Source of the DNA: an uncultured Mobiluncus sp.
GTDB lineage: Bacteria; Actinomycetota; Actinomycetes; Actinomycetales; Actinomycetaceae
Direction: 5' to 3'
DNA length: 64,000 nucleotides
NCBI RefSeq assembly: GCF_943914685.1
Contig: NZ_CALUCZ010000004.1
Coordinates: 1-64,000 of the forward strand
This document shows positions 43,301 to 51,347 of the stretch, one piece after another (position 1 is the stretch's first letter; the number at the start of each line of letters is the position of its first letter). Below the pieces are notes generated by a model. The model was not told the origin of the DNA. It did no database searches and was given only the letters and a program-made list of their open reading frames with translations. The position numbers and the translations under genes were made by a program.

Positions 43301-44199
43301 TTTTGTTCCGCCTCGCTGAGCCGGGAATACAGCGGCAAGACTTCCACCGCCCCCGGAACTGAGGTCCGCTGACCGGGAGCCACGTAACGGCGCCCCAGGC
43401 GCCCCTGCAGAGCCTGGGCCGTATCGCGAATATCGCGCTCGCCAGCCAGGAAAACCAAAATGTCTCCGGGACCTTCCCGACAAAGTTCGTCCACCGCCCG
43501 CAAAATACCGGTGACCTGGTCAATCTCGCCGGTTTCCGCCCTTGTGAGGTCCTCTTCGGCGTCTTCGGACGTGAGCACACCCGAACTATCGTCACCCACG
43601 TCAACCAGGGGGCGATATCTGACCTCTACCGGATAGGTTCGGCCCGCGACTTCAATAATGGGGGTCTCCGGCCCAAAAGCCGTGGCGAAACGTTCGGAAT
43701 CAATGGTGGCCGAAGTAATAATCACCAACAGGTCGGGGCGTTTCACCACCAGACGCTGCAAATAGCCCAGGATAAAGTCAATGTTCAAAGACCTTTCGTG
43801 AGCTTCGTCAATGATCAGCGCATCGTATTGTTTCAACAGCGGATCGTGGCTGATTTCCGCCAACAAAATCCCGTCGGTCATCAGTTTGATTTGCGTCTCG
43901 GGACCCAAAGTTTGGCGAAACCGCACCTGGTAACCAACCGTGGAACCTAGTGACTGACCTAGTTCGGAGGCGATTCGCGAGGCGACGGTCCGGGCCGCGA
44001 GGCGACGCGGCTGGGTGTGGCCAATCATGCCTCGCGTACCCCGGCCCACTTCCAGGCACATTTTTGGCAGTTGCGTGGTCTTTCCGCTTCCGGTGGCACC
44101 GCTGATTACGACGACTTGATGCTGGCGGAGAGCAGCCAGAATCTGCGGCCGTGCCGCGCTGAGGGGCAAATCGGAAGGGTAGGACAACTCTAGGGACAT
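40366..44199 (-). CDS. hrpA: ATP-dependent RNA helicase HrpA
   Basis: 1277 residues, full length for HrpA. DEAH-box motifs are SGATGSGKTTQLP (about residue 35), TQPRRLAARTVA, IIDEAHERS, TSATIDSERF, TNVAETSLTVPG and QRKGRCGRVAPG. The helicase-associated domain and OB fold follow, then the long C-terminal domain (DUF3418 type). HrpA unwinds mRNA and rescues stalled or collided ribosomes in E. coli. Start ATG 44199 with AGGTGGG upstream. Confidence 0.95.
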   Translation of the reverse strand: MSLELSYPSDLPLSAARPQILAALRQHQVVVISGATGSGKTTQLPKMCLEVGRGTRGMIGHTQPRRLAARTVASRIASELGQSLGSTVGYQVRFRQTLGPETQIKLMTDGILLAEISHDPLLKQYDALIIDEAHERSLNIDFILGYLQRLVVKRPDLLVIITSATIDSERFATAFGPETPIIEVAGRTYPVEVRYRPLVDVGDDSSGVLTSEDAEEDLTRAETGEIDQVTGILRAVDELCREGPGDILVFLAGERDIRDTAQALQGRLGRRYVAPGQRTSVPGAVEVLPLYSRLSEAEQKRVFAPHPYRRVVLATNVAETSLTVPGIVYVIDPGVARISRYSNKTRVQRLPIEPISQASANQRKGRCGRVAPGVCIRLYSEADFLSRPAYTEPEIQRTSLSAVILQMAALGLGEVADFPFLDPPSPRSVTDGVTELSQLGALDTRKKPARLTRLGRKLSRFPLDPRLARILVEADCLGVIDPAVVVVAALAMQDVRERPSERRAEADLAHARFEDERSDFLSYLKLWSYLQDRIETLSASAFRRLCSREFLHFLRVREWIDLVAELRGMCREVGIKTKEIKVVDLDQVDVESLHQAILSGMLTQIGFWSETKREYHGAHGTRFVVWPGSGLSRKHYDWVMAAELVETSRLFARTVARVEPEWIEQAGRYLLTRTYFDPYWSTRFGCAMIHERVSLFGMVLSADRSLPLASLRDTVVEGTPARSLARELFIRHGIVRGEWRSVYPFREENQRRLEMAAEARRRRQIPGEVDPYALEKWLETRIDPAVTSGAAFEAWWKNQRLEHPDWLEYPWDLLVPDSGENADQFPDFWPAGEHLLPLAYTFSGKRGPTPEAANHRVPSHNKGKKSQRTKEREIDTVDLPEGVTIIIDEAILESLDSRGFDWPIPGALRDYLLACVKALPKSVRKYVVPAANCVDEILPRFEQYGNEPAHQRPDFDEIFTQSIAAVRQVELSTTDLATMHADLEESQRNHFAIVGCGGKVLGLGDDFQALRDRLIVKTTQEQGKVWAQQEAEKAKVERPRDFAEQLSQALCLTETRVSTRWRGAEAAALAASPYPSTSALIAAAQSAAGRALVEEYLAEGHSLTDDANLTDLQEWAIDRFEDQVYSILQAVAATMQAQGELEQQLREATGSALTATKADIVNHVNQLVGGDFLARTPAKWLAQLARYLRADTLRLDKARRNSAGDAQLAARFAEVATAFDTAATAAESRPFNAETHHRLQELRWLLEEYRVQTFAQQLGTVEKVSDKRINKQILALK

Positions 44200-44300
44200 A
44201 ACCCACCTATTTTAGGCAAGGATGGCGCAAACTTCACCTGTCAGCTGGTAAACCTCGCCGGGATGCTCCCGCCAGCCCGTGAATGCGAGAGAATAGGGGG

Positions 44301-45266
44301 GTGAGTAACTCGACACCGAATCTACCCCCGGAGCCGACCGATGCCGCCAGTTTGCCCTCCAGGCCCGCTGCGACCTCGGACTTTTCTCAGTTTCTCCCGG
44401 TCCAAGTGCCCATTTTGCCGTGGAAGAACACGAAACTTTTGAGCCAGGCTTTGGGCGACACGGTCTATGTCAGCTCTGCTTTTGCCACGGCCCTGCGCTT
44501 GGAACTACAGCTAGGCGTGCCCGCCCAACGTGGTGAAATCGGGGTAAGGATTCCGGTTAACAATCCAGATTCATGGTCGGAGCTGTTTTGCCTGGGTGAC
44601 GCTTCCCCCCAGCTGGGCAGGGCTTTGCGTGCCGAAGTCAGCGCTCGGGAGGTGCTGGCAAATCCCCAGGCATTCTCGCAACTGGTGTCACGCTTAGCGG
44701 ATAATCACTGGTATGGCATCGAGATTGAGGTTCCGGGAGAAAACCTTGATTCGCAATTGATACAGGTGGCCCGTCATACCACCGACGCGGGGCTGCATCC
44801 GGCATTAAGTGTTTTGCCCGGAGCCCTACATTCTCAAAATCAAGGGATTATGAGCGCGTTTGAAACAATTTCGCTGGACCTTCTCAATGGCTACCAGCCT
44901 CGGCGTGAACAGTTGAAGTATCTGGCAACTCAGCGCGTGGTAGGCAAAATCATTGACGCGAAAGGCCGTGAGAGAACGAACTTGGAAGCCGCTTTGGAGA
45001 CCCTGGTGCTGATGCGGGCTCAATTAGACAGTCAATCGGAAGTTGTCGTGGGAATCGCGGGGGATTTCGGTTTGGAGTCCCTCACTCTGCCGCTGCGAGA
45101 GGACTTGGATTTCGTGGCCAAAACGCGCTTGGCGGGGGCTCCGGAAAAGATTTTCGAGGCCCTGGATTTGGCTAATGCCCTGACCCAGGGCAAGACCACG
45201 GTAGCTTCCGCGTTCGTGGCTGATGTATTGTCACGGTCTGGCAAAGCCACGTCCCTTCCGGTCTAG
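44301..45266 (+). CDS. Unknown soluble protein
   Basis: About 321 residues; family not recognised. A Pro/Ala-rich N-terminus, then strands and helices of an apparently globular enzyme-like or scaffold protein, with VRIPVNNPDSWSELFCLG, HPALSVLPGALHSQNQGI, and RVVGKIIDAKGRERTNLEAALE. No membrane segment and no known motif. I take GTG 44301 (AGGGGG directly upstream) as start instead of GTG 44283. Divergent from hrpA; the next gene, 63 bp away, may be cotranscribed. Confidence 0.6.
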   Translation: MSNSTPNLPPEPTDAASLPSRPAATSDFSQFLPVQVPILPWKNTKLLSQALGDTVYVSSAFATALRLELQLGVPAQRGEIGVRIPVNNPDSWSELFCLGDASPQLGRALRAEVSAREVLANPQAFSQLVSRLADNHWYGIEIEVPGENLDSQLIQVARHTTDAGLHPALSVLPGALHSQNQGIMSAFETISLDLLNGYQPRREQLKYLATQRVVGKIIDAKGRERTNLEAALETLVLMRAQLDSQSEVVVGIAGDFGLESLTLPLREDLDFVAKTRLAGAPEKIFEALDLANALTQGKTTVASAFVADVLSRSGKATSLPV

Positions 45267-45329
45267 CTTTGGCGCTAAAGGCCGGCAAACAGTAGAATTG
45301 TCGCGCAGAGTTTTTCGGAGGTGTGTGCA

Positions 45330-45713
45330 ATGTCTGAGGGCAAGTGGCTGTTCCTGGCCGGTTTGGGGGCCGGAGCCGCATTGGCCTTACGGATGAGTGA
45401 AAAGCAAATTAGCAGCGTAAAGGGGTTTGCGGCAAAAATTGCTAATTCGGAAAGCGTCACTGATGCCCGCAGGGTGACCGCCGAAAAGTTGAACGATGTC
45501 TTGCGCACGCAGGGGGCTAAGCTCGTCGATAAGTTGGCTGAGAACCTAAAGAGCCAGTTGAACGCAGGGGGCGGTGCCGCTTGGGCGGGCTTTGCTAATG
45601 CCGAGGGAGCTGGGGACAACCCTCCTGAATCATCAACCACGTCAACTGATAAAGACGGTGTTACCCGCGATAAAGACGGTCACATTATTATTGATGGAAA
45701 AATTGTTGCCTAA
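45330..45713 (+). CDS. Small YtxH-like/helical envelope protein
   Basis: 127 residues: a hydrophobic N-terminal segment (WLFLAGLGAGAALALRM), an amphipathic helix (KGFAAKIANSESVTDARRVTAEKLND), an Ala/Gly-rich stretch, and a C-terminal DKDGVTRDKDGHIIIDGKI. This layout resembles YtxH-type membrane-associated helical proteins, without clear homology. ATG 45330 has GGAGG at 8 nt. Thirty bp later begins the iron transporter gene. Confidence 0.6.
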   Translation: MSEGKWLFLAGLGAGAALALRMSEKQISSVKGFAAKIANSESVTDARRVTAEKLNDVLRTQGAKLVDKLAENLKSQLNAGGGAAWAGFANAEGAGDNPPESSTTSTDKDGVTRDKDGHIIIDGKIVA

Positions 45714-45743
45714 ACCGAACCGGTGGATAGGTTACCGCAGTAC

Positions 45744-46991
45744 ATGAACTCACAGAACCTCCCCGAACCCACACCGGAACAAATTAAGCGCTGGCGGCGC
45801 TATCTTGCCGAGGAACGCGACGAAGCCAAGATTTACCGTGCTATCGCTAAAAAACGCTCCGGCATGAATCGCGAAATACTGTTGGAACTGGCCGATGCCG
45901 AAAAACGTCATGAGGATTACTGGCTGGCGCACCTCGGCACTCACGCCGAGCCGGCTCCACACAGCCCCTGGTATATCCGACTACTGCAGGGTCTGGCCAT
46001 CAAGATAGGTTCGATTTTCGTCTTGGCGATGATGCAGCGCTCCGAAGAACGCGGTACCTACGATGTTGACACCGACGCCACCCCGCAGATGGCGGCGGAT
46101 GAACACCTGCATTCCGAGGTCGTGCGGGCTTTGGCAGCCCGCTCTCGCGCCCGGTTTTCGGGACGAGCCCGGGCCTTGGTTTTCGGGGTCAACGATGGCT
46201 TGGTTTCCAATCTCGCTCTCGTGGCGGGCATTGCAGGTACCGGCGTTGCGCCGTCAATAGTCTTGGTCACCGGACTGACCGGGTTGGTGGCGGGAGCCCT
46301 GTCGATGGGTGCGGGAGAATACATTTCCATCACGTCTCAACGCGAGCTGTTGGAATCTTCACGACCCAACCCCGATGTGAAACAGCGTCTGCCCATGTTG
46401 GATCGCGCCGCTAATGAGCTGAAACTCCTGTTCATGGCCCGGGGAGAGAAACCTGAGGAGGCAGCTGCGCACGCGGTTTTGGCCTTGGAGGCCATTGATG
46501 CGCAGCTGCAGTCACGCACACTGTCTAAAGCGGTTTCGCCCAACCACCCGCAGGACTCCAGCCAGAGTGAACCCCCGAACGAAACAACTGCGGTAGGGGA
46601 CACCACCACCTCTTCTGCGTCAAGAATGTCAACTGAAGAATCCAAAGAAAAAGCCGATAGTCCGTTCGCTTTAGCGTTTGAGGACACTCCCTCTGGCGAG
46701 CTGGAAGCGATCGGCTCCGGGTCTCAGGCAGCCGTGTCCTCTTTCCTGGCTTTCACCCTGGGAGCGTTCGTTCCCCTGATTCCTTTCCTCCTGGGATTCA
46801 GCGGAATCCCCGCTATTAGCACCGCAGTCGTCCTGGTCGGACTGATGTTGCTGATGATTGGAGGAACCATCGGCATTCTGTCTGGTAAACCGCCGTTTTT
46901 GCGAGCCTTACGACAAGCCGCTATCGGTATTGGCGCTGCCGTGGTCACCTACCTCTTGGGTCTCGCCGCCGGGGGCGCGTTTTCCCTGTAA
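45744..46991 (+). CDS. Ferritin-like/VIT1 fusion iron transporter (MbfA-type)
   Basis: 415 residues. Residues ~10-100 form a rubrerythrin/erythrin-like four-helix part with E-x6-Y and E-x2-H iron ligands (LAEERDEAKIYRAIAKK, ELADAEKRHEDYW). The C-terminal part is a CCC1/VIT1 transporter with GVNDGLVSNLALVAGIAG, LSMGAGEYISITSQRE and four to five helices. A ~60-residue Ser/Glu/Pro-rich insertion (about 250-310) interrupts the VIT1 loop. MbfA proteins export iron and protect from oxidative stress. ATG 45744 is preferred to GTG 45723; neither has a strong SD. Confidence 0.85.
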   Translation: MNSQNLPEPTPEQIKRWRRYLAEERDEAKIYRAIAKKRSGMNREILLELADAEKRHEDYWLAHLGTHAEPAPHSPWYIRLLQGLAIKIGSIFVLAMMQRSEERGTYDVDTDATPQMAADEHLHSEVVRALAARSRARFSGRARALVFGVNDGLVSNLALVAGIAGTGVAPSIVLVTGLTGLVAGALSMGAGEYISITSQRELLESSRPNPDVKQRLPMLDRAANELKLLFMARGEKPEEAAAHAVLALEAIDAQLQSRTLSKAVSPNHPQDSSQSEPPNETTAVGDTTTSSASRMSTEESKEKADSPFALAFEDTPSGELEAIGSGSQAAVSSFLAFTLGAFVPLIPFLLGFSGIPAISTAVVLVGLMLLMIGGTIGILSGKPPFLRALRQAAIGIGAAVVTYLLGLAAGGAFSL

Positions 46992-47118
46992 ATCTCCCGG
47001 CAACAACTGTTTGCGCGTCCTGCCCTGCCACAAAAACACACGGATTCCCGCTAACCCGATTTACCCCTCTGGCGATATTCAGAGGAAAGTTTCGCTTTGC
47101 CTCAGGTAAAATGCTCAC

Positions 47119-47982
47119 GTGCTGAGTGCTATATTCTCTTTCGATGCCGGCCTGTTTTCTGCAACTATCCCGGCAGCAGCACCAGTTTCTTTCAACGACC
47201 TTTTACCTCAAGTGTTTCGGGTTCTCGACATTACTGGCGTTTTCCTCAACGGTATCCTCGGCGGCAGACTGGCTCGTCAAAAGCATTTTGACCTGGTTGG
47301 TTTCGGGGTTTTGGCGGTCGTTTCTGCTTTGGGAGGCGGCATCATTCGCGACATCATGCTGAACAACGCTCCCCCTGTAGCGCTGACCGACAAATTTTAT
47401 TTGACCATGGCTTTGGCTGGGGCGTTGGTCGCCGGGCTGTGGAAATTTGACGGCAAGTGGTCGCGGCGCACCCTCATTTTATTCGATGCCCTGGTGCTGG
47501 GAATTTGGGCTGGCACAGGTACCCAAAAGGCGTTGAGCTTGGGCTTCGACGTGATCCCGGCCATCTTAATGGGTGTTGTTACCGCCATCGGCGGGGGAAT
47601 GGTACGCGATATCGCCGCGGGCAACGTGCCGATGGTTTTCGGCGGAAGCAGCCTCTATGCCATTCCGGCCATCCTCGCGGCGTGCGCCGATGCCGCTTTC
47701 TATAAACTCGGATACCCTCTGACAGGTATGGTGGCGGCGGCTCTCATCGGTTCGACCCTCACCATCTTGGCTTCGTGGCGCCGCTGGGTTCTGCCCGAAA
47801 CTCACGACTGGACAATTTCGATGACTCACCAGCAGTGGAAATCAGCGCAGCGGGCCCGCCGAATCGCTCGCGGTGATTATCCAGATGCTAAGACAAAGAA
47901 GCTGTGGAAAAACCAGTTTTCCACAGGTGAAACCGACGAGGATAGCGGACACGGCGACTCCGGTACCACACTTGAGAAGTGA
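47119..47982 (+). CDS. TRIC family cation channel (YadS-like, UPF0126)
   Basis: 287 residues. Two tandem repeats of three helices each, with the family signatures DITGVFLNGILGGRLARQK, SALGGGIIRDIML and TAIGGGMVRDIAAGNVP. Bacterial TRIC proteins form trimeric monovalent cation channels. A charged C-terminal tail (~60 residues) is longer than usual. GTG 47119 lies 6 nt after TAAAAT (47107-47112), a leaderless pattern. The stop overlaps the GTG of the HNH nuclease gene. Confidence 0.87.
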   Translation: MLSAIFSFDAGLFSATIPAAAPVSFNDLLPQVFRVLDITGVFLNGILGGRLARQKHFDLVGFGVLAVVSALGGGIIRDIMLNNAPPVALTDKFYLTMALAGALVAGLWKFDGKWSRRTLILFDALVLGIWAGTGTQKALSLGFDVIPAILMGVVTAIGGGMVRDIAAGNVPMVFGGSSLYAIPAILAACADAAFYKLGYPLTGMVAAALIGSTLTILASWRRWVLPETHDWTISMTHQQWKSAQRARRIARGDYPDAKTKKLWKNQFSTGETDEDSGHGDSGTTLEK

Positions 47983-48707
47983 GCAGTTTCTCTAACTTCG
48001 AGACGTCGACGCCGGGGCGCCGAGCCAGTATCGGCGACGTTGTCTTGGTTGGCTGCGCGGCATTAGTTTGGTGGGCGCTATGGCCTAGCGCGGGGCCTAA
48101 TCTGGCGAATTTTCCCACCCCCGGCCTCCACTGCCCTGCCGGTTCCGCCAGCGCGAATGTCGGTGGCTCCCTGCGGCAACTGTGTGCCTTGACGGTCCGT
48201 AAAGATGCTGGACCCGGCGGGTATCAGCGCGATATGTTCGGAGCAGGGTGGATGGATCGCGACGGAAACGGCTGCGATACCAGGGCGGACATTTTGGCTC
48301 GGGACTTTCAATCCCCGCGTTTTGCTAACAGCGCTAAGCCGTGCCGGCTGACCGGGGGAATCTTTCACGATCCCTACACCGGTAAAACTATGCAATTTGA
48401 GACAGCGCCAGGACGTAAAATCCAGATTGACCACGTGGTGGCGTTGGGCAATGCATGGAAGTCCGGGGCTTGGGCCTGGACGAAAGCGCAGCGGGAGGCT
48501 TACGCAAACGACCCGAGCGTGCTTCTGGCGGCAGACGGACCGGCGAACCAACAGAAATCCGATGCCTCCGCCGATGCCTGGCTGCCTCCGAACCGCAATT
48601 TCCGTTGCGCCTACGCCCGCCAGCAAATCGACATCAAGTACCGGTGGAACCTGACCATCACCACCGCGGAAAAAACCGCGCTGCTCTCTGCCCTAGCGAA
48701 ATGCTAG
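47979..48707 (+). CDS. Exported HNH (DUF1524-type) nuclease
   Basis: 242 residues. A membrane or signal segment (about 20-40), then DUF1524/GmrSD-C-like features: GYQRDMFGAGWMDRDGNGCDTRADIL, IQIDHVVALGNAWKSGAWAW (catalytic His in DHVV), and NQQKSDASADAWLPPN (Asn/His-like metal region). It is probably a secreted or membrane-bound nuclease for DNA uptake or scavenging. GTG 47979 overlaps the TRIC stop by 4 bp. Confidence 0.85.
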   Translation: MSSFSNFETSTPGRRASIGDVVLVGCAALVWWALWPSAGPNLANFPTPGLHCPAGSASANVGGSLRQLCALTVRKDAGPGGYQRDMFGAGWMDRDGNGCDTRADILARDFQSPRFANSAKPCRLTGGIFHDPYTGKTMQFETAPGRKIQIDHVVALGNAWKSGAWAWTKAQREAYANDPSVLLAADGPANQQKSDASADAWLPPNRNFRCAYARQQIDIKYRWNLTITTAEKTALLSALAKC

Positions 48708-48728
48708 ATAGGCCTGACGCAATCCGCC

Positions 48729-50393
48729 CTACTTTGTCAAAGCCTGGGCCACCACCTGTTTTGCTTCCTCCTGAATTGCCTTAAGATGCTCGGGACCCTT
48801 GAACGATTCGGCATAAATCTTATAAATATCTTCGGTGCCGGAGGGACGCGCGGCGAACCAAGCGTCCTTGGTGGTAACTTTCAATCCGCCGATGGCCGCG
48901 TGGTTACCCGGTGCCTTCACCAGACGGTCGACAATCGGCTCCCCGCCCAAAGTCGAGGCCGCGACGTCTTCGGGAGCCAAGGCCGCGAGCTTGGCTTTTT
49001 CCGCCTTAGTAGCGGGGGCGTCCACCCGTTCGTAAGCGGAGGCACCAAACCGAGCCACCTGTTCCTCGTGCAGGGCACTGGGAGTTTTCCCTGTCACCGC
49101 GAGGATTTCGGAGGCCAACAATGCCGCAATCAACCCGTCCTTGTCCGTGGTCCACACGGTGCCGTCTTTACGCAGGAAAGATGCGCCGGCAGATTCCTCG
49201 CCACCGAAACCTACGGACCCATCGAGCAATCCCGGCACAAAATGCTTGAAACCGACGGGAACCTCAACAAGTTTGCGTCCCATATCGGCTACGACCCGGT
49301 CAATTAAGGCCGAGGACACCAGAGTTTTACCCACAGCGCAGCCCTGCGCCCAGTGCGGGCGGTGGGTAAACAGGTACTCAATTGCCACCGCCAGATAGTG
49401 ATTGGGATTCATCAGGCCGTCGGCAGTAACGATGCCGTGACGGTCCGAATCAGCATCGTTTCCAGTCGCAATATCGTAGGGAGCCGAGCCACCCTCCATC
49501 ACCTGACGCAAAGAAGCCATCGCGTAAGGCGAAGAGCAGTCCATCCGAATCTTGCCGTCCCAATCCAAAGTCATGAATGACCAGCGCGGATCGACCTTTT
49601 CGTTCACTACCGTCAGGTTCAACCCATAACGCTCCGCGATGGCAGCCCAGTAGTCTACCGAAGCGCCGCCCAGAGGGTCGGCCCCGATACGAATTCCGGC
49701 GGACCGAATCGCCTCAACGTCAACTACGTCAATCAGCGAGTCTACGTATGAAGGTAGAAAATCTGTTTTCCCGATGAAATCAGATTGCTCAGGATGCGGG
49801 TTCCTCGGTACGGAACGCCACCCCTGACGCAAAATCTCGTTGGCCCGATTAGCAATCCAGGAGGTCGCGTCCGAATCGGCGGGACCCCCGCTGGGCGGGT
49901 TGTATTTAAAGCCGCCGTCACGAGGCGGATTGTGTGATGGAGTAACGACGATACCGTCGGCCAAACCCGCTCCGCTCAGCCGCACACCTCCCGGCGTACC
50001 CGCTCCATTAGCCTTGAGGATGGCGTGAGACACGGAGGGCGTGGGGGTGAAAGAGTCACGTGCGTCTGTCAGAGTGCGCACCTCCATGCCCGCGAGGACC
50101 TCCAAGGCGGTACGCCACGCCGGCTCGGACAAGGCGTGCGTATCGCGCCCGATAAACAGGGGGCCGTCGTAACCTTGTGATTGACGATATTCCACAATCG
50201 CAGCCGTGGTGGCAACGATATGAGCCTCGTTGAAAGCGCGGTCCAGAGACGAACCGCGATGTCCCGAAGTCCCGAACGAAACTGCCTGTGCAGGCTCGTT
50301 CACGTCGGGTTCTAGGTCGTAGTAAGCGCTAATGACTTCATCAACGTTGATGAGGTCTTCCGGTTTGGCAAGTTGTCCAGCTCGTTCATGCAT
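48729..50393 (-). CDS. pgm: Phosphoglucomutase (alpha-D-glucose specific)
   Basis: 554 residues, typical of the long single-gene Pgm. The motifs are FGTSGHRGSSLD (phospho-Ser loop region), VVTPSHNPPRDGG (catalytic Ser), DADSDRHGIV (Mg), GFGGEESAGA and RPSGTEDIYKIY. It interconverts glucose-1-P and glucose-6-P (EC 5.4.2.2) for glycogen and envelope sugars. Start ATG 50393. Adjacent, divergent gene is a glycosyltransferase. Confidence 0.95.
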   Translation of the reverse strand: MHERAGQLAKPEDLINVDEVISAYYDLEPDVNEPAQAVSFGTSGHRGSSLDRAFNEAHIVATTAAIVEYRQSQGYDGPLFIGRDTHALSEPAWRTALEVLAGMEVRTLTDARDSFTPTPSVSHAILKANGAGTPGGVRLSGAGLADGIVVTPSHNPPRDGGFKYNPPSGGPADSDATSWIANRANEILRQGWRSVPRNPHPEQSDFIGKTDFLPSYVDSLIDVVDVEAIRSAGIRIGADPLGGASVDYWAAIAERYGLNLTVVNEKVDPRWSFMTLDWDGKIRMDCSSPYAMASLRQVMEGGSAPYDIATGNDADSDRHGIVTADGLMNPNHYLAVAIEYLFTHRPHWAQGCAVGKTLVSSALIDRVVADMGRKLVEVPVGFKHFVPGLLDGSVGFGGEESAGASFLRKDGTVWTTDKDGLIAALLASEILAVTGKTPSALHEEQVARFGASAYERVDAPATKAEKAKLAALAPEDVAASTLGGEPIVDRLVKAPGNHAAIGGLKVTTKDAWFAARPSGTEDIYKIYAESFKGPEHLKAIQEEAKQVVAQALTK

Positions 50394-50506
50394 GGCCTTA
50401 TTGTTTCACTAATTTCTGTACCGGCGGAGGCGTTTAGAAGAAAAACCCGTAAACTTCCGGTGTCGAAAACTCGCATTTGGCTAAATAGGGCTTTAAAATT
50501 GCACAC

Positions 50507-51331
50507 GTGCCAGAAACTGACCAGGAAAACCGCAACACCTCCGCCGCAACTGTTCCCAATCCGAACCAGAAAGTCGCGGTCATTATCCCTGCCAAGGACG
50601 AAGCCGATTCGATTGGGGCGACTATTCGTGCCTGCAAGGCGCTGCCCCGAGCGGATTTATTCGTGGTGATTGATGATGGTTCCACCGACAATACGGGAGA
50701 AGCCGCGCGCAGTGCCGGTGCTGTGGTGGTGCGCCATTCCGTCAACCGTGGTAAGGCCAGCGCAATGGAAACTGGAGCAAAAGTCGCAGCTATGCGCGAC
50801 CCCGAGGACGGTCCTCGTCGTCTCATTCTGTTCCTGGACGCGGACTTGGGAGATTCCGCCGCTCAGACTTTTCCGCTGGTCGAGGCCGTAATGCAGGGGC
50901 GCACGGACTGTGCCATAGCCGCACTGCCCCGCCAAGCCGGTGCCGGCGGTCACGGTTTTGTGACACGTCTGTCGCGTAGGGCGATTCGCTGGGCGACCGG
51001 GTGGGAACCGCTCCAACCTCTGTCGGGTCAGCGTTGCCTGAGTGCGGAAGCGTTTTTCGATTGCCAGCCTTTAGCGCACAAGTGGGGTGTGGAAACCGGC
51101 ATGACTATCGACCTGCTGGTTAAGGGGTACTCGGTGCAGGAAGTTCCCTGCGACCTGACCCACCGGGCTACCGGCAACGATGTGGCAGGGTACCGTCACC
51201 GTCTGAGCCAATTCCGGGATGTATTTCTAGCCGCCGCGACACGTTTCGTGCGTCACGTTCGAGCTCCGCTTCGGCTGCGCCTGGCCGCGGCGAGTAAACA
51301 ACAGCCCGGCGAGGTTTACTGCCTGAAATAA
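50507..51331 (+). CDS. Family 2 glycosyltransferase
   Basis: 274 residues. VAVIIPAKDEADSIGATI, VIDDGSTDNTGEAARSAGA, NRGKASAMETG, LFLDADLGD (DxD) and the acceptor region LSGQRCLSAEAFF and WGVETGMTIDLLVKG. It is a GT-A enzyme like polyprenyl-phosphate or glucosyl-3-phosphoglycerate synthases, acting on the cytosolic face; the substrate is unclear. GTG 50507 is 7 nt after TAAAAT. It ends 17 bp before the convergent large membrane gene, whose product probably works in the same envelope pathway (inference). Confidence 0.85.
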   Translation: MPETDQENRNTSAATVPNPNQKVAVIIPAKDEADSIGATIRACKALPRADLFVVIDDGSTDNTGEAARSAGAVVVRHSVNRGKASAMETGAKVAAMRDPEDGPRRLILFLDADLGDSAAQTFPLVEAVMQGRTDCAIAALPRQAGAGGHGFVTRLSRRAIRWATGWEPLQPLSGQRCLSAEAFFDCQPLAHKWGVETGMTIDLLVKGYSVQEVPCDLTHRATGNDVAGYRHRLSQFRDVFLAAATRFVRHVRAPLRLRLAAASKQQPGEVYCLK

Positions 51332-51347
51332 ACACCCAGCTTGGCAA